Of a stretch of 64,000 nt of DNA, positions 36,937 to 46,117 are shown piece by piece. Position 1 is the first letter of the stretch, and each line of letters begins with the position of its first letter. The DNA comes from Thecamonas trahens ATCC 50062 (lineage: Eukaryota > Apusozoa > Apusomonadida > Apusomonadidae), in NCBI RefSeq assembly GCF_000142905.1, contig NW_013657664.1, positions 423,172-487,171 on the forward strand, in the 5' to 3' direction. Made by a program: the position numbers and the translations under genes. The notes beneath the pieces are model-generated. The model was not told the DNA's origin. It saw only the letters and a program-made list of their open reading frames with translations, and did not search any database.

Positions 36937-37791
36937 ATGTCGTCGTCACGCCGGCGTGGTGGTGCGGGAGAGAGCGAGGCCAAGCAGCGGCGACGGCGAC
37001 AGCAGCAGCGGCAGCAGCACGAGCTGGCTACAGGCGGGCTCTCGGAGCGAGTGCTGAAGCTGCGGTCGGGCCATTATGATCTGTCGACGGTGCGGGTGCT
37101 CAAGCTGGCGAATCTCGGCCTGCGGTCAACAACAGGCATTGCTGCCTGCCCCAACGTGGAGGAGCTATTTCTCGCCGGCAACTCGCTCACCTCGCTCGAC
37201 CAGGCCGAAGCGCTGACCAAGCTCCGCATCCTCGACGTCTCGCACAACAGGTTCACCTCGCTCGACTTTCTTCCGCCTCGTGTCCTCGAGCTTCTCCGCG
37301 AGCTTTATGTGGCGGGAAATGGCGTTGAAGGTCTCGATGCGCTCGACGTCCTCGCCCCGGCTTTCCGTCTTGTCCGGCTGGATCTCGAGCGGCTCGGCGG
37401 CGAGAGTCCAAACCCGGTCTGCCGCGAGCCGGGCTATCAGCCACGAGTGCGGGCCATTCTTCCGCACCTGCGGGTACTGGACGGGCAGCGGCTCAAGTTT
37501 GCAGCGGTGTACAAGACGACCACGCTCGCTGACCTCTTCCCCGACGGCGAGATCCTCGACCTGCCCGAGATCTCGCAGCCGTGGCTCCCGGACGACTACT
37601 TTCCGCCTGTCGACTCGCTCACTCCCGACGACGCCGATGCCATTGTCAACGCGCATCTCGGTCCTGCGGCGCTCGAGGCCGAGCTCAACAAGCTGTACTC
37701 GCTCTCGCAGGACGCCCAAGCCATGATCGACGTCGCCGCCGCACAGCTCGACCTCGACCCGGACGCGCTTGTCGCGCGGCGTGGGTCATGA
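36937..37791 (+). CDS. Leucine-rich-repeat protein, LRRC61-like
   Basis: 284 residues starting MSSSRRRGGAGESEAK with a basic, Gln-rich N-terminus. The region VLKLRSGHYDLSTVRVLKL matches the start of LRRC61-type proteins. It is followed by about four SDS22-like LRRs (VEELFLAGNSLTSL, LRILDVSHNRFTSL, LRELYVAGNGVEGL) and the LRR-cap motif SNP-type VCREPGYQPRVRAILPHLRVLDG. The C-terminal 100 residues are acidic and helical. Such proteins are scaffolds, and several relatives are ciliary or axonemal, but no specific role can be read here. The next gene starts 100 bp downstream on the same strand. Confidence 0.85.
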   Translation: MSSSRRRGGAGESEAKQRRRRQQQRQQHELATGGLSERVLKLRSGHYDLSTVRVLKLANLGLRSTTGIAACPNVEELFLAGNSLTSLDQAEALTKLRILDVSHNRFTSLDFLPPRVLELLRELYVAGNGVEGLDALDVLAPAFRLVRLDLERLGGESPNPVCREPGYQPRVRAILPHLRVLDGQRLKFAAVYKTTTLADLFPDGEILDLPEISQPWLPDDYFPPVDSLTPDDADAIVNAHLGPAALEAELNKLYSLSQDAQAMIDVAAAQLDLDPDALVARRGS

Positions 37792-37891
37792 CAGACAGAC
37801 AGTTGGCCTTGCGACTGCTTGTGAGTAACACCGACGCCACCGCGACGCATACTGCACCTGCACCTCTTTTCTCCACCCTTCCCCCTCCACC

Positions 37892-38794
37892 ATGGCTGCC
37901 GCCAGTCTCTCTTCTCTCGCTACGCCTGGGTGGCATGCGTTTGACTCGGATGCTCAGGGGTGGCTGGAGTTGGTCGACGGCGAGCAGGCGGCCGCAGATG
38001 GACCGCCAGTCCCGGACCTCCTCCGCCTGGTCACCTTCAACATCTGGTTCGAGCCGCTCGAGGCCGAGCTGCGGATGGCTGGTTTGATTGATGCGATGCT
38101 GGGAGAGGCGCCTGATGGATGCGAGCCTGCGCCGCCGCACTTTGTGGCGCTTCAGGAGGCGACACCGCGCCTGATGGCGCTGATCCTAGCTGATGATCGG
38201 GTTCGGGCGCGGTACGCGGTGTGCGGGCTTGATGCACGTCCATATGGTGTCGTCATGCTTGGCGATCGCCGGCTTGCCCCTCGAGTGCCAGAGGTGAGAC
38301 GGGTCGTGTTGCCGACAACCATGGACGGGCGGACGCTGTTGATGGCGGTAGGCCCACGGCTGGTCATCGGCGGCGTGCACCTGGACTCCAAGCCGCACAA
38401 CGAGGCGGTGCGAGGAGAGCAAGTTGAGGTGGTCAAGGCTGCGCTTGAAGGAGCGCGTGGGGCAGCGGGTGCGATGGCGGTCATGGGCGACTTTAACTAC
38501 CATGTGAGTGGCGAGAGCGGCAAAGAGGTGGATGACGCCATGGTGAGCGGAGAGCTCGTCGACGCGTGGCGCGAGTGCAAGGTAGATGCGGCCGGACTAA
38601 CGTTTGACTGTGAGGTCAACGCGATGCTGGCGGCAGACAAGGCGCCCAAAAAGGTGCAGGTCCGGTTCGATCGTGTGTATGCGGCTGGAGCTGAGCCTGT
38701 GGCAGCTGCGGTGATTGGGCAACGGGCGATCGACGGGTGCGAGGTTGTGTGGCCGTCGGACCACTTTGGCCTCGTCGCGTGGCTCCAGCTCTAG
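37892..38794 (+). CDS. TDP2-like endonuclease/exonuclease/phosphatase-fold phosphodiesterase
   Basis: 300 residues from ATG 37892, in a good ACCATGG context. Motifs of the EEP fold occur in order: TFNIWF, the metal-ligand Glu in ALQEAT, GVHLDS, the catalytic Asp/Asn in MGDFN and the terminal PSDHFGL. The combination of a short N-terminus, GVHLDS and WPSDHFGL is closest to tyrosyl-DNA phosphodiesterase 2, which removes topoisomerase II adducts from 5' DNA ends. The TDP2 UBA-like N-terminal domain is absent. Related EEP phosphodiesterases remain possible. The stop codon overlaps the stop of the convergent downstream gene. Confidence 0.82.
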   Translation: MAAASLSSLATPGWHAFDSDAQGWLELVDGEQAAADGPPVPDLLRLVTFNIWFEPLEAELRMAGLIDAMLGEAPDGCEPAPPHFVALQEATPRLMALILADDRVRARYAVCGLDARPYGVVMLGDRRLAPRVPEVRRVVLPTTMDGRTLLMAVGPRLVIGGVHLDSKPHNEAVRGEQVEVVKAALEGARGAAGAMAVMGDFNYHVSGESGKEVDDAMVSGELVDAWRECKVDAAGLTFDCEVNAMLAADKAPKKVQVRFDRVYAAGAEPVAAAVIGQRAIDGCEVVWPSDHFGLVAWLQL

Positions 38795-41700
38795 TCGAGG
38801 CCAATGATCTTGTCACGGTACTCGTCGATGTTGCCGAGGGTGAGCGGGACGATGGCCTTGAGCTCGAGCGGCTGGTTGGTGAAGGGGCAAACATTGTTGC
38901 GGGTCTCGAGGGTCATACGCCAGGTGGCGTAGCCCATGACGTGGCCGTAGGGCGAGATGGCGGGGGCGACAACCTCCTCGAGCATGATGGGGTCGCGGTA
39001 GCCAGGCAGTGGGTTAGCCTGGGCGACGACGTCGTCGTCAGCCGGACAGAGACCGCGGAGGCGCTTTGTCGAGTAAAACGACGGCGGCGGCTTCCAAGTG
39101 GTGGCAGCCTCGATTTCTGCGAGCTCCATGGCCTCAGCGTCGCCGGCAGCGCGGGGCTTGGGCTTTGCGCGTGACTTGCGGATGCGCTTGGGCGGCGGCG
39201 GCGGGCCGGCCGGCTGGGACTCCTCGGCAATGACGGCTTCGGCTGCCTTGGCGTCACGCTTGCGGGCGCGGGCCTTGGCCTTGGCGCGCTTCTTGGCAGC
39301 CTTGGCGCGGGTCGAAGAGACAAGCTTGCGCTGGCGCTTGATTTGCTCCTGAACAAGCGATGAGGTCCGCGACGGCGGCGGCTTGGTCAGCTTGGTCGTC
39401 ACCTTGCGCTTCTTGGTCGGGCGCGGGTTGGCCGGCGGCGGCGATGTCTTCTTGGGCGGTGGCGGCGGAGCGTCGTCCATGGGCGCTGGAACGCTTGCTG
39501 GCACCGGGGCGGGGGCGGAGGATGCAGTATCGGTCGTCGGCGGGAGTGCAGAAGGCGACGGCTGGGGTGCAGGCTGCGCAGCAGCGGGCGGGCCGGAAGC
39601 CGAGGGGTCAGACTGCGGGGCAGGCGCTTCGGGCGCGGGCGGCTGGGCGGACGGGGTCTGGGTGTTGTCGCGCTTCCGTTTCTTGGCGCCCTTTTTGGGC
39701 TCCTTGTCAGTAGCGTCGTCCTTGGCGGCGTTGGACTCGGCGCTGCCCTTGGACTTCATGGCGGCCCGTTGACGGGCGCCGACTCGCGGATGGACGCGGA
39801 ACTTGCCGTTCTCCTCGAGGTAGCGTGCGCGACCGGACTCGTCGACCTTGTAGGTAGGGTCGACGATGACGCCGGCCTCGATCATGCGGCGGTAGTGGCC
39901 GGAGCACTGGTAGCCGACCCGGCCGGGGATGCCGATGGAGAGCAGGCCCCAGCGGCCGGGCCCGCCCATTTCCTCGAGGCGCTTGAGGAAGATGGCGTGC
40001 TCTTCCTGGGTAAAGGGGCCCTTGCGCGGGGCTTCACCGGGCGCGTTGAAGCGGTAGTAGTACCCGTTGGGGTTGCGGTCGATCATGGCGTAGGCGCGCA
40101 TGCGGGCCTTGGACCAGCCCTCCATGAGCTTGCACACCTCATTGGTGTTTTCCGGCAGCGGAACGGCCTCGCCCTCGCGGACCACCTTGTCTTTGAGCGA
40201 CGGCAGGGCCTCGGCGACTTTGGCGAGCGCCTTTGGATTGAGCTTGTACTCTGTGGAGCGGAGGCGGGTGGGCGCGACGCGGACCTCGACCTTACCCTCC
40301 TTGGCCTCTGCATGGATGCGGGCAATGTCTTCGGCGACCTTGGTTGCCTCCTCACGGGTGCGGATGGTGCGGTAGAAGGGTGCAAACGAGGTAAAGGTGG
40401 ACTTGGGCTTGGGCTTGGGCTTGGCCTTTGACTTGCGCGAGGTGGAGCCGGTGGACCAGGCGAAGGAGCCGGAAGCCGGGTTTGCGCGGCGGACGGCGGC
40501 CATGCCGTGGATGCAAAACGACTGATAGCCTGCGCACGAGGTATCCTCCTCCGGGTGGAGCGTGCCCGGCGGACGACGGAACGACTCGGAGGTCTTTGAG
40601 GTGGCGACGGCCTCGCGGACCTTGGCGAGGAACGAGCCAAGGGCGGCCGAGGGCGAGGCGAGCTTGAGCAGGGTCTCGTCGACGTCGCCGTCACACTGGT
40701 CGAGGGCGGCACCGGCCTCGTCGCGGGTGAGGTGCGGGAAGAGGGCGGTGACATTGGAGACTTGGCGGGCGCGGCGCGAGGCCTCCAGCTTGGCCATCTG
40801 GTCGCGGTAAGCGGCGAGGCGCTTGTCCATCTCTGCAGCTTCTGCGCCCGAGAGGTCTCCAAAGGCGTCGTCGCGGCGGGCTGCGGCGTCTGCGGTGGCG
40901 GACGACGATGCGCCGTTGAGGAGGTGCGGAGCAGTCGGCGGCGGCGGCGTCGCATCATCTTCGGCATCATCGGCGGCTGGGGCAGCTGGCGGGGACTGCT
41001 CGTCGCGAGCGCGGCGGAGTGAGGCCAGCAGCGCGCGCTCGTCCGCCTCGGAGCGATCGGAGCCCAGGAGGCCGGCACCCTTGAGTGCGCCACGAAGGTG
41101 CGAGTTGGGCTCGGGGACCGGCGAGCGCGGGCCGGGCTTGGGCCCGGCATGCGAGCGGGCGGGCGACTTGGAGGCAGCGGCAACGGCGAAAAAAGTGCCG
41201 AGCAGCGAGGACTGAGCCATGGGCGACGGCGACGCCGGGCGGAAGGCCTCAGTGTAGAAGCGCGACATGGTGTTGGGCAGCGAGTAGTGGAGCGGACGGG
41301 TAGCCTTGAGGAGGGCAGCGAGCCAAGACTGCTGGAACGGGTGGAGGATGGAGGCCGGCGATGGCGCCTCGGTGTCTTGCTGCGACTCAGGGAGCCACTT
41401 GTTGAGGTTTGCCGGCGACATGGCCATGAGCTTCTTGCGCTTGCCCTTGACCGAGGTACAGAAGAGGTGCGGAACGAGGAGGTAGTTGGAGGGCACGCCT
41501 GCAGGGACAAAAGCCGGTGGCCAAGCAAGCGGCGGAGCGAGATTGACAGCAACGCCACGGATGACGGCAGCGGTGTCGATGGTGTCGACATGGTCCGAGT
41601 AGGCAAAGGGCAGGGCGCCGCGGCGGACCGACTTGAAGGCATTGGTCACAGCGCGAGACTTGGGCAAGTCGGCTTGCGCATAGCACCAGACAACCTCGAC

Positions 41701-41913
41701 CTGGGTAGGCACCTCGCTTGGCCATTGGTAGCTCTCTGCCTGACCTGCAGCCTCTGCTGTGGCCAGACCATTCGACGCCGCCACAAGGTCGGCCACCTTG
41801 ACGGCCGACACCAGCTGCGCCACAAACTCGGCATGCGCGGGGCCCTGCACAACCATAAACTGTCCTGCGTCGTGCTCTCGGCACCCGGCCTCCCACGTGC
41901 ATACGCTTGCCAT
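38791..41913 (-). CDS. BAH-CUE-SANT-U-box protein, probable chromatin-associated E3 ligase
   Basis: 1040 residues if started at ATG 41913 (MASVCTWEAGC). The frame is open to 42219, but that would cover the divergent SOD1 start. Recognisable parts are: a BAH-like domain (about 70-130: VEVVWCYAQADLP...YSDHVDTIDTAAVIRG); a CUE-like ubiquitin-binding helix set (about 385-420: VTALFPHLTRDEAGAALDQC); a SANT/Myb-like repeat (about 625-680: GPFTQEEHAIFLKRLEEMGG); long Pro/Lys/Arg-rich linkers with nuclear-localisation-like clusters; and a C-terminal U-box-like fold (last 75 residues: YRDPIMLEEVVAPAISPYGH, then NVCPFTNQPL). BAH and SANT domains read chromatin, while CUE and U-box domains act in ubiquitylation. 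All four calls are by motif; BAH and CUE are the weaker two. Confidence 0.72.
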   Translation of the reverse strand: MASVCTWEAGCREHDAGQFMVVQGPAHAEFVAQLVSAVKVADLVAASNGLATAEAAGQAESYQWPSEVPTQVEVVWCYAQADLPKSRAVTNAFKSVRRGALPFAYSDHVDTIDTAAVIRGVAVNLAPPLAWPPAFVPAGVPSNYLLVPHLFCTSVKGKRKKLMAMSPANLNKWLPESQQDTEAPSPASILHPFQQSWLAALLKATRPLHYSLPNTMSRFYTEAFRPASPSPMAQSSLLGTFFAVAAASKSPARSHAGPKPGPRSPVPEPNSHLRGALKGAGLLGSDRSEADERALLASLRRARDEQSPPAAPAADDAEDDATPPPPTAPHLLNGASSSATADAAARRDDAFGDLSGAEAAEMDKRLAAYRDQMAKLEASRRARQVSNVTALFPHLTRDEAGAALDQCDGDVDETLLKLASPSAALGSFLAKVREAVATSKTSESFRRPPGTLHPEEDTSCAGYQSFCIHGMAAVRRANPASGSFAWSTGSTSRKSKAKPKPKPKSTFTSFAPFYRTIRTREEATKVAEDIARIHAEAKEGKVEVRVAPTRLRSTEYKLNPKALAKVAEALPSLKDKVVREGEAVPLPENTNEVCKLMEGWSKARMRAYAMIDRNPNGYYYRFNAPGEAPRKGPFTQEEHAIFLKRLEEMGGPGRWGLLSIGIPGRVGYQCSGHYRRMIEAGVIVDPTYKVDESGRARYLEENGKFRVHPRVGARQRAAMKSKGSAESNAAKDDATDKEPKKGAKKRKRDNTQTPSAQPPAPEAPAPQSDPSASGPPAAAQPAPQPSPSALPPTTDTASSAPAPVPASVPAPMDDAPPPPPKKTSPPPANPRPTKKRKVTTKLTKPPPSRTSSLVQEQIKRQRKLVSSTRAKAAKKRAKAKARARKRDAKAAEAVIAEESQPAGPPPPPKRIRKSRAKPKPRAAGDAEAMELAEIEAATTWKPPPSFYSTKRLRGLCPADDDVVAQANPLPGYRDPIMLEEVVAPAISPYGHVMGYATWRMTLETRNNVCPFTNQPLELKAIVPLTLGNIDEYRDKIIGLD

Positions 41914-42160
41914 ATGTGGGTGGACGTAGTCGAGTGTGACCGCGGGCGGCGAGCTTGGGAAGGGGAAGGTGGGCTGGCGGAGGTGCCTGTTTTTGGCGCG
42001 AAAGCCGTCAACGACGGGTGGGACATTCGCGCGTTTTTTTTCCGCCTTTGCACCGACGGGTGGCCGCCGAACCGGCGGCGAGTCGTCGCATGGGCACATT
42101 GAGGTTGTCGCCGGCTGTTCGTCGCAGATATGCGAGAGTAACTCTTCTCTTCCTCCAATC

Positions 42161-43081
42161 ATGTCTTCTGGTCGCAACGCATCCTGCACCCTCGTCGGCG
42201 ACGGCGTCACTGGCTCCATCTCGTTCGCTCAGGAGAACGCTGGTACGTAGTCCACATAAGTATTGCGTTGCATGCATGAACTTTCCATATTCAAGCTGTC
42301 TTGGGGTGTGGACAAGGAGGACGGGGAGGACGGGAGGAGGTGGTGGTGGTGGTGGGAGAGGGTGGCAAAGAACAAGTTTTTGGTCGCGTCGCGGCACGTG
42401 ACGGACAGCGAGTTTGTCCACGCCCCCCTCCCCCAAAGCATCACACGGCTGGGAGTGGTACAGTGGCGGCAAAGTGTGAGTGTTACTTTGTGTGTTCTCT
42501 ATCATGTGGCTTGGTTGGTGGCATGGCGAGCAGTTCCATGTGTGTGGTAGGCTCGAGGATGACGTGCGGCAGCCGTGTCGCGGGTGGCACCACGTCAGGT
42601 CGCGCTGGCAGGTGGTGTCGTCATTGTCGGGTTGGCGACAGCTCACAGGCTTGCGTGCGGCTGTAGACTCACATGCCGAGGTGGGCGAGACGCAGATGCA
42701 CCCACTACTGTGACTGTGGAGATCACCGGGCTCACCCCGGGCAACCATGGCTTCCACATCCACCAGTACGGCGACCTCACCGAGGGCTGCAAGTCGACGG
42801 CCGGCCACTTCAACCCGTTCGGCAAGACCCACGGCGCACCGTCTGACGACGAGCGTCATGTGGGCGACCTCGGCAACGTCACCGCCGGTGACGATGGCTC
42901 GGTCTCGACCTCGATCACCGACGCGCAGGTCACGCTCTTTGGCGAGCACTCGGTTGTTGGCCGCGCCATCGTCGTCCATGCTGGCGAGGATGACCTCGGC
43001 AAGGGCGGCCACGACGATTCGCTGACCACCGGTCATGCCGGCGGCCGCGTCGCCTGCGGTGTCATCGGCCTCACCGCCTGA
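42161..43081 (+). CDS. SOD1: Cu/Zn superoxide dismutase
   Basis: Two exons, 42161-42242 and 42696-43081, are joined in phase 1 and give 155 residues. Exon 1 is [15 protein letters not shown]...QENA. The 453-nt intron (GTACGT...CGCAG) is followed by [27 protein letters not shown]. Metal ligands are present: HIH, GHFNP, HVGDLGN with Asp, and [10 protein letters not shown]. The disulfide Cys pair (TEGC and RVACGV) is conserved. The enzyme dismutates superoxide to hydrogen peroxide and oxygen. There is no transit or signal peptide, so it is probably cytosolic. Its copper chaperone CCS is encoded 16 kb away. Secure identification. Confidence 0.97.
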
Positions 43082-43584
43082 CTACCACGCTCGCGGCTGT
43101 GACCACCCACTGTGGTCCTGTCTGATGCTTTGTTCGCAAACATGGACCATGATGGCGGAGGAGGTGGTGGAGGAGGTGGTGGAGAAGGAATAGGTGGAGG
43201 AATAGGTGGAGGAGGAATGGGTGGAGGAATAGGTAGAGGAGGAATAGGTGGAGGAATAGGTGGAGGAGGAATAGGTGGAGGAGGAACAGGTGGAGGAGGA
43301 GGTGGTGGTTGAAGAGGTACGTGATGATAGCGCTTGCGGGTTGGGGCGGCCCATGCCCCCCCCCGCCCTTTCCATGCCCATGATTCCCCCTGCCCGTGCC
43401 CATGATCCCCCTGCCCATGCGCTCATAAACAATTGTCTCCCCTCCCTCCGACATGCCAGTAGTTTCAACCCCCCCCCCCTACCATTCTTTCCATCGTCAC
43501 TCATACCCATACCCTCCCCTCACCCCACCCCACCCCACCCCACCCCACCCCCACCTCCATACACACACTGCCACCATACCAACG
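43082..43584. other. Intergenic, repeat-rich
   Basis: This region lies between SOD1 and the FHA-vWA gene on the same strand. It contains a GGA/ATAGGTGGA purine-rich array and a (CCCCA)n run near 43513-43551. Gly-rich open frames here are repeat translations. Confidence 0.65.
43155..43311 (+). repeat. Purine-rich GGTGGAGGA/GGAATAGGT array
   Basis: Degenerate 12-15 bp units combine GGTGGA, GGAGGA and GGAATA across about 155 bp, directly downstream of SOD1. The strand asymmetry (purine on plus) could favour triplex or R-loop structures. Confidence 0.88.
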
Positions 43585-45380
43585 ATGGTGTACACAGCGC
43601 AGTTTGAACGAGTGGGAAGCCATCATGTGGTGACGGTCTCGGCCTCGTCGCCCACCCTGCTCGGCCGAGGCACCGCGTGCGGCATCAGCGACAAGAAGGT
43701 GTCGAGGAAGCAGGCATCCGCTGTCCTGGATGCCACATCAGGCAAGGTCACCGTCACCATCCTTGGTCTCAATCCCTCAGCTCTGGCTCTCGCCGGTTCC
43801 GAAGACTACAAGCTGCTCTCCAGGAATGGCTCGTACGTCATGAACGATGGCGACTCGCTCCGCCTACTCCCGGCAGAGCACGGCGACTATGTCTTCAAGC
43901 TCGTGGTCCAGGAGATCAAGCCCGCTGCTGCTGCGGCTGCTGCCATTGCCACCACCACCACAGCTACGACCGCATCGACGACCACTTCCACTGCTTCCGC
44001 TGCTTCGATCGCGCCAGTAGAGGCCCCAGCCGCGCCCACACCCGCATCGCGGTTCGACGCCTTTCTGCAGCAGATGGAGGCCGAGGAGAAAGAGGCAGGC
44101 GGGGCGGGAGAGAGCGGAGGTGCCGGTGGAGAGGGAGAGGCCGAGGCAGAGCCTGGTATCGATGTGCTGTTCTCGTTTGACACCACAGGCTCGATGTACG
44201 AGTGCTTGGATCTGATCCGGGCCAAGGTTGACGAGGTCATTACCAAGGTGGCATCAGACATGGACGTGCGGGTGGCGATCATTGCCCACGGCGACTTTTA
44301 CGACATTGGCAAGACTTACCTCATCAAGTCGCTCGACTTTACCTCTGAGCTCGACAAGATCAAGAACTTTCTGGCGGGCATCGAGCAGACGCACGGCGGC
44401 GATGGGCCCGAGGCGTACGAGCTTGTCCTCCGCGAGGCGCAGCAGTTTTCATGGGCGCAGACCGGTCCAAGGCGCTGGTGCTCATCGGCGACGACGTGCC
44501 GCACGAGCCGTCGTACACCGACCAGAACATCCGCTGGCGCGACGAGCTCGAGAAGCTCATGGAGGCCGACATCAAGATCTACGCCGTTCAGGCCAACCAC
44601 AACAAGAAGGCTGCGCCGTTCTACGAGGAGCTTGCTGAAAAGTCGGGCGGCTTTTTGGTCCACCTCTCGCAGCTCGACTGGATTGAGCACATGTTTGTGG
44701 CGCTCTGCTACCGCCAGCACTCGCCAGACAAGTTTGAGAACTACCGGCTCGACCTGATCTGGGAGAACAAGCTGACCCACGCGTCACCGCTCAACACCCT
44801 GTTCATGGAGATGCAAACGCCGGTCATTAACCGGCTCGACCCGAGCTACACCGGGCATCTGACCCAGGGCTGGTGGGCGCCGGACGAGCATGACCTCGGC
44901 ACGCCGCGCTACCGCTGGGCGCCGTCGACCCGGACGTGGAAGCGCGATCCCAAGGGTCGCAAGGGCCCACCGCGCAAGCGCAAGCGCTCGCAGGGCGGAA
45001 GTGATAGTCCGGCGTCGGCGTCGGCGTCGCGGTCGTCGGCACGGAATAGCTCGCGCGCGCCGGGCGCGTACAACGACTCGTCGGACGATGAAGACTATGC
45101 CGTGGCGAGCGGCGACGGCGGGGCTGCCGGAGGCCGGCCGGCCAAGCGCGCCAAGAAGGCGCCCGCCCCTGTTCGCAAGGTCACCAGCGTCGACGCCGTC
45201 CGCCGGATGACCAAGAAGGCACAGGTCTCACGCCAGCTCGCGCTCCGTCGGCGCGATCCGCCGCCGGGCTACCCAGACAAGATTGTTGTTGGCGGCGGAG
45301 CGAACGACACGCTTCAAGCGATGAAGGACCGGCTGCTGGCAGTCATGGCGCACGAGACGTCGGTCAAGGACGACGAGTGA
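43585..45380 (+). CDS. FHA - von Willebrand factor A domain nuclear protein, frame broken near 44452
   Basis: ATG 43585 opens MVYTAQFERVGSHH and a PNKP/APTX-type FHA domain (LLGRGTACGISDKKVSRKQ; LGLNPSALAL) over residues 1-115. A Thr/Ala linker and an acidic segment follow, then a vWA domain (about 193-380) with the MIDAS motif FDTTGSM. Around 44452 the frame shifts: the first frame reads QQFSWAQTG while the next begins GADRSKALVLIGDDVPHE. One extra G in the GGG run at 44451-44454 gives QQFSWGADRSKALVLIGDD, the expected vWA strand, so both frames belong to one gene of about 598 residues. The C-terminus has basic nuclear-localisation-like clusters (RKGPPRKRKR; KRAKKAP). FHA domains bind phospho-Thr, and in the PNKP group tie proteins to DNA-break repair. 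Confidence 0.82.
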
Positions 45381-45481
45381 GCCAGCAGTAAATAAGCCCC
45401 CCCCCCCCCCTCCCGCGATGATGATGATGCGGCTGCGAAGAGAAGGTGGTTGCTGCTTTACGGGAGCTCGATGGTGCGGGC

Positions 45482-46117
45482 TCACTCGGTCTTCTTGCCA
45501 CTCGCCACGGTCGATGGAGCGACGACCGGCGAGTTTGTGACTCGCCAAGAGACGGTGATGACCGCCACCTCTGCGCCGTCCTCGTTGAGCAGCGGGACCA
45601 CGACGTCGTAGGTGTGGCTGCCGAGCTCGGTAGGCACGTCCAGCTCGCCGACCGAGGCAGTGATGGTACCGCGGGCCTTGATCTTGAACTCGGCGTTGAT
45701 AGCCGTGGGAATGATTCGCATGCCTCGCCGCGACTGCTGCAGCATCATCATGGCCAGAGCCGAGGTCAGCTCGCCGAGATTGGTCAGAGCCACAGCATGG
45801 AGCGAGTTGAAGGGATTGCGGAGCCAGGGACGATCGATCATGGCCACGGATACGCCATCAGGAGACATGTCGAGAACAAAAGGAGAGATGGAGCCAGTGT
45901 ACGGCGAGATGAAGCCGCAGAGGCCCGATATAAAGTCCCGACCGCAAGGAACGTTACGAGCGACCTTGAAAAGACGCTCAAACTTGAGTGCAGTTCCAAG
46001 ACCATGCTGCCATGCCGCGTAGCCAAGCAGCGGCACCGTACACCATGCCCCCACCATGAACCGAACTGCGTTGAGGACGGTGATCGCCACCCGCACAATG
46101 CCTCCTGTTCCCCGCAT
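45482..46117 (-). CDS. DUF4442-type hotdog-fold thioesterase-like protein
   Basis: About 211 residues from ATG 46117 (MRGTGGIVRVAITVL); a Pro-rich upstream extension is open but unlikely. After a hydrophobic N-terminal segment (residues 5-35) the sequence PYTGSISPFVLDMSPDG, DRPWLRNPFNSLHAVALTNLGELTSALAM is the hallmark of the DUF4442 branch of the hotdog superfamily. The NP-N-S-x-H-A-x-A-L-x-N-x-G-E string forms the central helix. Hotdog proteins are mostly acyl-CoA thioesterases; substrate here unknown. The membrane-proximal N-terminus suggests lipid association. Immediately upstream lies a long minisatellite, so its promoter is repeat-embedded. Confidence 0.82.
   Translation of the reverse strand: MRGTGGIVRVAITVLNAVRFMVGAWCTVPLLGYAAWQHGLGTALKFERLFKVARNVPCGRDFISGLCGFISPYTGSISPFVLDMSPDGVSVAMIDRPWLRNPFNSLHAVALTNLGELTSALAMMMLQQSRRGMRIIPTAINAEFKIKARGTITASVGELDVPTELGSHTYDVVVPLLNEDGAEVAVITVSWRVTNSPVVAPSTVASGKKTE

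Noticed and set aside
43112-43312. Gly-rich 66-codon open frame downstream of SOD1
   Set aside because: It is the translation of a purine-rich tandem repeat, with no non-repetitive coding portion.
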